From positions 1-64,000 of the forward strand of contig CANHVU010000006.1 of NCBI GenBank assembly GCA_947464275.1: 64,000 bases of DNA. Direction: 5' to 3'. Shown piece by piece: positions 55,704-63,372 of the stretch. Below the pieces are notes generated by a model. The model did no database searches and was not told the DNA's origin. It saw only the letters and a list, made by a program, of their open reading frames with translations. Positions within the stretch are counted from its first letter, which is position 1; every line of letters begins with the position of its first letter. A program made the translations under genes and the position numbers. Origin of the DNA: Bacteroidota bacterium (GTDB taxonomy: Bacteria; Bacteroidota; Bacteroidia; UKL13-3).

Positions 55704-58700
55704 TTATTTTCTTTGTTTACCTAATTTTGGATCAATTGATAACTCTGTATGAGGAACTGCACGCAAACGATCTTTTTTAAATTGCGGGTATGCAAAAGTT
55801 GGATTATCATTAATTAACGTTTTATAAAATGACTTGAAGGTATCCATGTCATATTTATTATTTTTAGCAATTGAACTAATATTCACTGCATTTTTTTCAT
55901 ACGTTAAAGTTATGGCATCTTTAGTAGCCCAAAACAACAAATTACCATTGGTGTCAAAATAAGGTAGCGCAATTGGAATATCTTTTTCATTGTTTGTGGT
56001 TTGCCTACCTGCCTGACCAATATGTAGCGAAATTATTTCACGCATTTTATAAATTTGCGCTTGGTCGCTCATTTCAAAAAGTTTATCCATACTACTGCCA
56101 TTAGGCAATGCTATTTGCATGGTATAAGTTGGCAAAGTATCTCCATTTTTGGTAAAACTTACTGTATGAAAATTACTCTTGTTAGCTGTTTTTGTTTTTG
56201 CTCCCCTTTTTAATAACATGGTTCCTGCGGGAATTTTGCTTGCTAACTCATCCACATCAAAGAAACCATCTCCATCGCTATCCAAATCAATAAAATAAAA
56301 TTTGCCATCTGCTGATACAAAAGTTGCCATTGCTTCATAACTAGATTCTTTGTAGACTGCCTTTTTAAAATCTTCTGGCCATTTAATTACCTGAATAGTA
56401 TCTTTTGCAACACCCAAATTACTTTTATCCAAACTCTTGGCGTCATTTATACTTTCCGCTACATTGTATTCATCATTGTCGTTATCGCTGTTTGTTCTTA
56501 TTAATCCTTGCCATGTTAACAATAACTTAGCTCGTCTTCTCGATAAAACAAGTTGGCCATGTCTATCTCCAGAATTTACTTTTTCAGATTTAATATTTTG
56601 AACAAACTCACCAGAAAATACTACCATGTTATTATTAGGAGGTGGTATTTGTTTGTAGTCGTCTTTACCATTTACAGGCGGCCAAAAAATTACAATGGCT
56701 GTATCAATCTTAATTCCACCACCATTGTTTTTGAATAAAATTTCACCTAGTGGTACTGTAGCACCAATTGGCGCAGGTGGAGGTGTTAAGCGTTTTAAAC
56801 CTGGTTTATTAGAGGCTTGCGAAGTTGCAAGTCTAGTACCTGCACCGTTAGCTTTAACGCTGCCTTGTGGCATAGTTACAAAAATAAATGGCTGAGTATT
56901 TTTTCTTGTTGCTCCCCTTTTTAATAACATAGTTCCAGCGGGAATTTTGCTTGCTAACTCATCCACATCAAAGAAACCATCTCCATCGCTATCCAAATCA
57001 ATAAAATAAAATTTACCATCTGCTGCTACAAAAGTTGCCATTGCTTCAAAACTAGCTTCTTGGTATGCTGCCTTTTTAAAATCTTCTGGCCATTTAACAA
57101 TGATTGCGGTATCGGTTGAAGGGATTTTGCTTGGGTTTTGTATCCTTTCAAAAGGAATAGGTACATCATCAATTAAGATATCGCCATATTTATAAACAGT
57201 TGTAAATACATCATCTTTATTAGACCCAAGATTAGTCATGTTGGTTTGGGTATAGTGTAATATAGTTCCACTTGGAGCTTTTTGTATAGCAGCAATACTG
57301 GCTTCAGGATAAAAAATAGTGCTTCCTTCTGGCGGAGCTGTTTGTCTGTAATCGTCTTTACCATTTACAAGCGGCCAATAAATTACAATGGCTGTATCAA
57401 TCTTAATTCCACCACCATTGTTTTTGAATATAACTTCACCTAGTGGCACAGTGGCACCAATTGGCGCAGGTGGAGGTGTTAAGCGTTTTAAACCTGGTTT
57501 AGCTGAGGCTTGCGAAGTTGCAAGTCTTGTACCTGCACCATTGGCTTTAACACTGCCTTGTGGCATAGTTACAAAAATACTTGGCTTATTAAACCCTTCA
57601 TAAGTGCCGTTAAATGGTTTTAGGAAAAGGGTTCCAGCAGGCATTTTTAAAAAAGTATAGTCGGTAGAAATATCCTTAAAAACTACAAATCTATAATTAG
57701 AATGACTGTCAAACTTTACATCGTGTTTTTTGCCATCTTTGCCTATTAGAATAGCATTTGGTTCAAATTTTAAATCTTTATATGCTGAATTATTGAAATC
57801 TTCAGGCCACTTGAAACTCATGGTTGAATCAGGGTGATTATTGCCACTGCCAAAACTTTCTTGTTTTTCTGGAGAAGTCAAATCAATAAAAGGTAAAGGT
57901 GCTAAGTCACAGCAATTTCCTGTTCCTTCAGGGCAATTCACATAATAATCGTTGCCATCCGCATCTGTACATTTTACCAAACGTGTGTTTGCATCGTATA
58001 TAATTTCAGGGGAAGATGGTGAGTTGTTTGGCGGTGATACTATTTCTATGCGTTTTAAACCTGGTTTAGTAGAAGCATTGCCAGCAGCAAGTCTTGTGCC
58101 TGCTCCGTTAGCTGCTTGGATAGTAGTATCTTTAGGTGTGGTAGGGATAATATAGAAAGCTTCGTATCCTTTTTCTTTTTTTCCTTTTAACTTTTTAAAG
58201 CCTTTCATCCATTCTTGGATGTTTTCTGCCTTATCATAAACAAATTGGCTATTCTTAAAAACTACAATACCATATGGATTTTTGGTTTTATCCCAATTGG
58301 CAAATATTCCGCTTAATGTGGTTGTTCCTGGTTTTGGTTTAGTGCCGCCATCAGGATTGCCGTTGTTTTCGGCAGGAGTGGTTAAATCAATTTGAGGTAA
58401 AGGTGCCAAGCCGCAGCAATTTTCAGTTCCTTCAGGGCAATTCACATAATAATCGTTACCATCCGCATCTGTACATTTTACCAAACGTGTGTTTTCACGA
58501 TATACAATTTCAGGGAAAAATGGGGTGTTGTTTGGTGGTGGTATTAGACCAACCATCTTACCAAACCCTTGTTCTCTTCTTTTTTTATTAAATGCGGCAT
58601 GATGTTTTTCCCTGCGTGCAGTATCTTTGGGCATTACTGGGACAATAAATACAGGAACGGGCATTTCACTTTTGCCATTTAGGTTTTTGCTGTCTTTCAT

Positions 58701-59705
58701 CCATTCTAGGATATTTTCTGCCTTATCATAATCATATTGGCTATTGTTAAATACCACAATACCGTATGGATATTTTGTTTTATCCCAATTGGTTGATATT
58801 TGGCTTAAGGTGGTTGTTTCTTGTTTTGGTTTTACTTCATTAAAATAATAATTCTTATCACCCCAATCACCTGTATATTGACCTTTGCTTATTGCTAAAG
58901 CAACTTCGGCTGGCACTGGTACTCCTGTTCCGCCTTGTTTTTTTAAATCGGCACAACATTTCACACAATCGCCACCCGGGCAATCAACGTTTACACCTGT
59001 AAAAGTTCCAGGTGTTGGTTCTTCTACACAATAACAACCTTTGGGTTTTTCGGGTTCACCTCCACCTGCACGTCTTTCAACTTGACCTGGGTTTGTGCTC
59101 GAAATGCCATCGTTTGTAACTCGGCCATTCGGTGTATCATAAGGTGGTATAGGTACATCGTCAATTAAAATATCACCATATTTTCCAACTATGGTTGGTA
59201 TTAGTCTGTTACCTTGTTGCACGAATAAAAAATCCCCATCTTGAATATATCCAGTAACCATGCTTGAAACTGTGGTAAATTTATTGCCAGATTTAAGCGG
59301 AGGCCATTTTATTAAAATTGCAGTATCCATTGGAACTCCAGCTCCTTGACTAACTCCACCTACCATCTTTTCAAAAACAATAGGCGTATTATCAGTTAAA
59401 ATATCTCCCAACTTTTGTGGTATATTTATACTTTGAACTTTAATGCGTGTTCTGTTAACAACGAATTTATTATTTACAAGCTTACCAATAACTATACCTG
59501 CAACATTAAATTGTCCGTTTTTATTTAGCGGCCATTTTACTAAAATGGCAGTATCGTAACTAATACCATTTGTGTTTTTGGGACTGTAAAGTGAAGATGA
59601 GGTACCTTCTTGTTTTAAACCATTTATATTAGGTTTATGCTTAGCATGCAAATGGGTATTTGCAAATAATAGAAATGAAAAAATAAAATAAATTGAAAAC
59701 TTCAT
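55704..59705 (-). CDS. Large modular repeat surface protein, 1333 aa
   Basis: A signal peptide (FIFSFLLFANTHLHAK) is followed by a mosaic of internal repeats. About seven modules start with a DTAIxxKWP motif (for example near residues 50, 125, 625, 785, 875, 1000 and 1110). Two carry TLSxIxxNWDKTKxPYGIVV with DKAENIxEWMK, two carry LVKCTDADGNDYYVNCPEG with paired Cys, and two carry GLKRLTPPPAPIGATVPLGE. Two modules contain DLDSDGDGFFDVDEL, an EF-hand/thrombospondin-type Ca2+ loop. A Cys-rich patch (CYCVEE, CVKCC) lies near residue 230. The C-terminus shares a domain with the neighbouring 417-residue protein. No T9SS sorting domain is evident. Function unknown; a calcium-stabilised surface or matrix protein is a guess. 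Confidence 0.75.
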   Translation of the reverse strand: MKFSIYFIFSFLLFANTHLHAKHKPNINGLKQEGTSSSLYSPKNTNGISYDTAILVKWPLNKNGQFNVAGIVIGKLVNNKFVVNRTRIKVQSINIPQKLGDILTDNTPIVFEKMVGGVSQGAGVPMDTAILIKWPPLKSGNKFTTVSSMVTGYIQDGDFLFVQQGNRLIPTIVGKYGDILIDDVPIPPYDTPNGRVTNDGISSTNPGQVERRAGGGEPEKPKGCYCVEEPTPGTFTGVNVDCPGGDCVKCCADLKKQGGTGVPVPAEVALAISKGQYTGDWGDKNYYFNEVKPKQETTTLSQISTNWDKTKYPYGIVVFNNSQYDYDKAENILEWMKDSKNLNGKSEMPVPVFIVPVMPKDTARREKHHAAFNKKRREQGFGKMVGLIPPPNNTPFFPEIVYRENTRLVKCTDADGNDYYVNCPEGTENCCGLAPLPQIDLTTPAENNGNPDGGTKPKPGTTTLSGIFANWDKTKNPYGIVVFKNSQFVYDKAENIQEWMKGFKKLKGKKEKGYEAFYIIPTTPKDTTIQAANGAGTRLAAGNASTKPGLKRIEIVSPPNNSPSSPEIIYDANTRLVKCTDADGNDYYVNCPEGTGNCCDLAPLPFIDLTSPEKQESFGSGNNHPDSTMSFKWPEDFNNSAYKDLKFEPNAILIGKDGKKHDVKFDSHSNYRFVVFKDISTDYTFLKMPAGTLFLKPFNGTYEGFNKPSIFVTMPQGSVKANGAGTRLATSQASAKPGLKRLTPPPAPIGATVPLGEVIFKNNGGGIKIDTAIVIYWPLVNGKDDYRQTAPPEGSTIFYPEASIAAIQKAPSGTILHYTQTNMTNLGSNKDDVFTTVYKYGDILIDDVPIPFERIQNPSKIPSTDTAIIVKWPEDFKKAAYQEASFEAMATFVAADGKFYFIDLDSDGDGFFDVDELASKIPAGTMLLKRGATRKNTQPFIFVTMPQGSVKANGAGTRLATSQASNKPGLKRLTPPPAPIGATVPLGEILFKNNGGGIKIDTAIVIFWPPVNGKDDYKQIPPPNNNMVVFSGEFVQNIKSEKVNSGDRHGQLVLSRRRAKLLLTWQGLIRTNSDNDNDEYNVAESINDAKSLDKSNLGVAKDTIQVIKWPEDFKKAVYKESSYEAMATFVSADGKFYFIDLDSDGDGFFDVDELASKIPAGTMLLKRGAKTKTANKSNFHTVSFTKNGDTLPTYTMQIALPNGSSMDKLFEMSDQAQIYKMREIISLHIGQAGRQTTNNEKDIPIALPYFDTNGNLLFWATKDAITLTYEKNAVNISSIAKNNKYDMDTFKSFYKTLINDNPTFAYPQFKKDRLRAVPHTELSIDPKLGKQRK
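56205..57015. repeat. Long near-identical coding repeats inside the 1333-aa gene
   Basis: The segments at about 56205-56310 and 56918-57015 are nearly identical at the DNA level: both encode the Ca2+ loop and PAGTMLLKRG. A second pair at about 56695-56885 and 57388-57570 encodes the PPPAPIGATVPLG block and following residues. Direct repeats this similar can recombine and change the number of modules. Confidence 0.7.
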
Positions 59706-60174
59706 ACTTTTTTATATTGGAAACTTCAAAAGTAAAAACAAGGCATGTTCCTATTTTTGCCAATTGATAAAACACCCCATTTTTGAATTAAAAGTAGTAT
59801 TTGGCTTTGTGTAGGGTTTACGAATTGTGCGAAACACTTTAAATTTATTTTTTGTAAAGTAGGCATTTAAAACTAACAAAAGCTAGAAATGACATATATA
59901 AATCAAAGTAATAACCTTAAGCAGGTGAGCAAATATAGAGACTTAAAAACTACCTAAATTAAGCAAGGGTATTGGAAAGAGCCATTAATTTGCTAAATGT
60001 GAAGTGAGAGGGGAACTGATTGTTTGTAGATGAATACGCGCTCAAGTTACAGCAATTGCTCGAATCTTGCGAGTGTTAGCTTAACTGGCCTCCCACCATT
60101 TTATTTTGCTTTAAATAATCAGCCAAAGGCTTATCAATACTTTCACTCGTAAGATGCGAGCGAGTGCGGTTTTA
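59706..60174. other. Intergenic region carrying repeat copy B
   Basis: The 469-bp gap holds the AT-rich leader of the 1333-aa gene (from 59706) and the 114-bp repeat at 60053-60166. No open frame or RNA gene is supported in the rest. Confidence 0.65.
60053..60166. repeat. 114-bp repeat with terminal inverted repeats, copy B
   Basis: The copy has the same length as copy A at 52440. The inner 68 bp match at about 54 positions by hand count. The right end CACTCGTAAGATGCGAGCGA... is nearly identical to copy A, and the left end (60053-60075) is more diverged. It ends 8 bp beyond the stop of the minus-strand gene at 60175, the same relation to a gene end as copy A. Confidence 0.8.
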
Positions 60175-60945
60175 TTAATAAAATAATATCGCTGTTTCAT
60201 AATTTTTTCCGTTTGTATTCGGATTAATTCTTATTAGAATTAAATCATTACTCAAAGGATTTATTTCTGCCGAAGCATTCAAAATATCCTTTTTCAACAT
60301 AGTTAGTAAATAAAATGTTCCTTCAGTTTTACGACACATATAATAATAATCTTTACCCTTGTACTTGCATAAATAAGGATTGTCATAATTCATCTCTATT
60401 TTTAAATCAGAGGAATTCAATAACGCTCCTTGAAAAAAATCAATCGGTATATCATATGATTCATTATTCAGTTTAGTTCTATTTAACAAACGCACAGCAT
60501 CATTCTTTTCCTTTTCCCTTTCTTTGTAAAGGTGCTCAGAATCTAGAAATTTCTTATTCAGTTCCTCAAATTTGATTCTTTCATTCTTAAACAAATTTGA
60601 TATTATATTATACTCTTCATAAGAGTAACTTTTCTTCTTAGAAATTCTTAATCGAATGTTTGCCTTTTCAACTTTGATTCTCTCTATAATCCAAAAAACT
60701 CCTACATTTAATAACGGAACAAAGATAGTTATACTGAAAGACCAACAAATAACTGGTACAAAAGCAAAATTATGTTGCTTGATTAATTCAATTAAATCAA
60801 CTGCATTTCCCGAATTTGAATAAAAAATTAGGACTAAAACATGCCAATTAAAAACACACCAAACAAAAACGAAGTTAGCCCATAAAGGTGTTGAAGTTCT
60901 TTCCTTTATTAAATCTACAAATGAAGTTTTGAAGTCATCCGCCAT
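60175..60945 (-). CDS. Hypothetical membrane protein with two helices and a coiled coil
   Basis: This 256-residue protein starts DFKTSFVDLIKERTSTP, then has two hydrophobic segments: about 22-43 (WANFVFVWCVFNWHVLVLIFY) and 60-85 (VPVICWSFSITIFVPLLNVGVFWII). The pattern 'ER-x-x-x-P...W...NW' before helix 1 recurs in small uncharacterised membrane proteins. Residues 92-155 are a charged, probably coiled-coil helix (SYEEYNIISNLFKNERIKFE, KEREKEKNDAVRLLNR). The remainder is mixed alpha/beta. Function unknown. The repeat copy B abuts its 3' end and the pnt operon precedes it, but it is probably a separate transcript. Confidence 0.62.
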   Translation of the reverse strand: MADDFKTSFVDLIKERTSTPLWANFVFVWCVFNWHVLVLIFYSNSGNAVDLIELIKQHNFAFVPVICWSFSITIFVPLLNVGVFWIIERIKVEKANIRLRISKKKSYSYEEYNIISNLFKNERIKFEELNKKFLDSEHLYKEREKEKNDAVRLLNRTKLNNESYDIPIDFFQGALLNSSDLKIEMNYDNPYLCKYKGKDYYYMCRKTEGTFYLLTMLKKDILNASAEINPLSNDLILIRINPNTNGKNYETAILFY

Positions 60946-60996
60946 TTTAAATCTGGTGTGTTTTTTAAAATATTACTAATAAAATTATTCCAATCC

Positions 60997-62412
60997 TTAC
61001 CCCAAAGCCTTAATTTCACTCACTAATTGAGTCAAAGCTTTTTTGGCATCGCCAAATAACATGCTGGTTTTTGGTTTATAAAATAATTCGTTTTCTATAC
61101 CTGCGTAACCAGCTTTCATGCTTCGTTTGTTTACAATTACATTAGCTGCATTTTCTACATCGAGTATTGGCATTCCGTAAATTGGTGAGTTAGGGTCGGT
61201 TTTAGCCGCAGGATTTACCACATCGTTTGCACCAACCACCAATACCACATCGGTAGTAGCAAATTCAGGGTTTACTTCTTCCATTTCAATTAATTTATCA
61301 TAGCTTACATTACTTTCTGCAAGCAATACATTCATGTGGCCCGGCATACGCCCTGCTACTGGATGAATGGCATATTTTACATCAATGCCTTCTGCTTCTA
61401 ACAATAATTCTAAATCGTGCACAATATGTTGCGCTTGTGCTACCGCCAATCCATAACCTGGAACTATGATTACTTTTTTGGCATATTTCATTAAAATAGC
61501 AGCATCGCTTGCAGTTACTTCTTTAATGGTTCCATCAAAATTAGCCGAACCCATAGCCTCGCCAGTGGCACCACCACCAAAGTTTCCAATTAATACATTT
61601 ACCAATGAGCGGTTCATGGCTTTACACATTACAATGGTTAATAATGTTCCTGCTGAACCTACTAAAATACCACCAACAAGCATTACTTTGTTGTCGTATA
61701 AAAATCCGCCACAAGCCGCAGCCACACCAGTAAACGAGTTTAACAATGAAATTACAACAGGCATATCTGCACCACCAATTGGCAATACAAACAACACTCC
61801 GTAAATTAATGACAAGGCAAAAACAGCATAAAATAACTCAACTGTGAAAGCTGTGTTTCCTAATATCATCACACCTGAAAGCACCAATATTACTAGCAAT
61901 AAACCAATATTGATTAATTGCTGCATACCTAATGATTTGTCTTTTACATTGCCACTTAATTTACCCCAAGCTATGATACTTCCAGCAAACGAAACCGAAC
62001 CAATTATTAAACCCAATACAATTGTTAATAAATGTCCAGCAGCAACGGTTGATAAGTCAACTTCGGCTAAATGTTTGAACTCAATAATTGAAATAAGCAT
62101 GGCACAAGCACCGCCCATTCCATTGAATAAACTCACCATTTCGGGCATGGCAGTCATTTGAACTTTTTTGGCCACTATCCAACCAACAATGGTTCCAACA
62201 GCCAAAGCTGCAAAAATAAACCCAAGGTTATGCAAATGCGCCCCTGTTTCGGTGGTATATAAAAATATAGTTCCAAAAATGGCTATCACCATACCAAAGG
62301 CAGCCATTAAATTTCCCTTGCGCGCAGTAGCAGGATTTCCCAAAAATTTTAAACCTGCAATAAAAGTTACTGAGGCAATAAGGTAGATTATTTGTAAAAT
62401 TTGATTTTCCAT
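60997..62412 (-). CDS. pntB: NAD(P) transhydrogenase beta subunit
   Basis: This 471-residue subunit carries about nine membrane helices (domain II) and the NADP(H)-binding domain III. It contributes to the proton channel and drives hydride transfer from NADH to NADP+. Visible blocks: GMVIAIFGTIFLYTTETG, MPEMVSLFNGMGGACAMLIS, and the domain III Rossmann set VIIVPGYGLAVAQAQHIVHDL, HPVAGRMPGHMNVLLAE, VVLVVGANDVVNPAAKTDP, IYGMPILDV and NKRSMKAGYAGIENELFY. Length is normal. It is the last gene of the three-subunit pnt set, 118 bp after pntA2; that spacer contains CAATTCAACAAT words. Confidence 0.95.
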   Translation of the reverse strand: MENQILQIIYLIASVTFIAGLKFLGNPATARKGNLMAAFGMVIAIFGTIFLYTTETGAHLHNLGFIFAALAVGTIVGWIVAKKVQMTAMPEMVSLFNGMGGACAMLISIIEFKHLAEVDLSTVAAGHLLTIVLGLIIGSVSFAGSIIAWGKLSGNVKDKSLGMQQLINIGLLLVILVLSGVMILGNTAFTVELFYAVFALSLIYGVLFVLPIGGADMPVVISLLNSFTGVAAACGGFLYDNKVMLVGGILVGSAGTLLTIVMCKAMNRSLVNVLIGNFGGGATGEAMGSANFDGTIKEVTASDAAILMKYAKKVIIVPGYGLAVAQAQHIVHDLELLLEAEGIDVKYAIHPVAGRMPGHMNVLLAESNVSYDKLIEMEEVNPEFATTDVVLVVGANDVVNPAAKTDPNSPIYGMPILDVENAANVIVNKRSMKAGYAGIENELFYKPKTSMLFGDAKKALTQLVSEIKALG

Positions 62413-62530
62413 TGTTAATTATTGTTGCATTGTTAAATTGTTTTATTGCTGGGAATGCTAGTTTTGTTAAAATTATTAAGTTGCCGAAGAACAATTCAAC
62501 AATCTAACAATTTGGCAATTCAACCGACAT

Positions 62531-62824
62531 CTATTTCTTTTTCTTAAACATTTCCAGCATCCTATCAGTTACTACAAAGCCGCCTACTACGTTAAGTGTT
62601 CCTAATACCACAGCTAAAAAACCAAGTATTAACGAAGCAACGTGTTCTGCTTGTCCCATTACTATAATAGAACCTATAATTACTACGCCATGTATGGCAT
62701 TAGCACCACTCATTAATGGTGTATGTAAAACTGATGGCACATGGCCAATTAATTCAATACCTACAAATATCATTAAGATAATGAGGTAAAACATTTCGAT
62801 GTGTTGGGTGATAAATGTTAACAT
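62531..62824 (-). CDS. pntA2: NAD(P) transhydrogenase alpha subunit, membrane part (alpha-2)
   Basis: This 97-residue protein has three hydrophobic helices (about 9-25, 40-60 and 62-85) and the pattern IFVGIELIGHVPSVLHTPLMSGANAIHG, a hallmark of the membrane portion of PntA (PntAB of Rhodospirillum-type split enzymes). It completes the proton channel with PntB. In single-chain PntA this part is fused to the NAD-binding domain; here it is a separate gene. It ends in a Lys-rich tail. It should directly follow pntA1, but a four-helix-bundle gene lies between them. Confidence 0.93.
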   Translation of the reverse strand: MLTFITQHIEMFYLIILMIFVGIELIGHVPSVLHTPLMSGANAIHGVVIIGSIIVMGQAEHVASLILGFLAVVLGTLNVVGGFVVTDRMLEMFKKKK

Positions 62825-62934
62825 ATTGTTGGATGGTTGTATTGTTATATTGTTTTATTTTTAAATTGTTGGATGGTTATATTGTTGAATGGTTAATTGT
62901 GTTTAGAAGCAATTTAGCAATTCAACCATTTCTC
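62825..62934. repeat. ATTGTT/GGATGGTT word repeats between S23-type gene and pntA2
   Basis: The gap is made of repeats of ATTGTTGGATGGTT and TATATTGTT words (TTGTTGGATGGTTGTATTGT near 62825 and again near 62865), then AGCAATTTAGCAATTCAACC. Similar or reverse-complement words occur at 62490-62520, 63335-63375 and 14565-14590. Confidence 0.65.
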
Positions 62935-63324
62935 TTATTCTTTTAAATTATCGTTTGTGTATTTAATTAAATAGTTAATTGATTTGGGCAAATTTTGTAC
63001 TGTTTCAATGTATGATTGTAATTGACTTTCATTTAATAATTTCCTATGTTTACATTTTAGCAGCCAATCATAACACTCCAAAGCAGAACCCTTTGCATAT
63101 TGATAAAACTTAATTTTATCCTTTTTATGATACCTACCAAAGCCTTCTGCAATATTTGCTGAAATTGAATCGGCTGCTCTTACCAATTGTATACCAACTG
63201 AGTTTTTTTCAAAATAATCAAATTTAATAACTTCATCCCAAATCAAATTGCTAAATGTCAAAGCCTTGTTATAAGCCTCAATTTTATCAATTGATAAGTA
63301 TGATTTAAAGTTATTTTCTTCCAT
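62935..63324 (-). CDS. Four-helix bundle protein (S23/23S rRNA intervening-sequence family)
   Basis: This 129-residue helical protein matches the family first found inside 23S rRNA intervening sequences: KIEAYNKALTFSNLIWDEVI, FDYFEKNSVGIQLVRAADSI, SANIAEGFGRYHKKDKIKF, YQYAKGSALECYDWLLKC, and a final helix. The R-x-A-x-S-I-x-x-N-I-A-E-G block is the family signature. These proteins form toroidal pentamers; their role is unclear, and genes are often dispersed in low-complexity spacers. It lies between pntA1 and pntA2 in the same direction, flanked on both sides by AATTGTTGAATTG-type words, as if inserted into the operon. Confidence 0.88.
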   Translation of the reverse strand: MEENNFKSYLSIDKIEAYNKALTFSNLIWDEVIKFDYFEKNSVGIQLVRAADSISANIAEGFGRYHKKDKIKFYQYAKGSALECYDWLLKCKHRKLLNESQLQSYIETVQNLPKSINYLIKYTNDNLKE

Positions 63325-63372
63325 TTTATTTAGTTAACAATTTGGCAATTCAGCAATCAAACAATTCAACAA

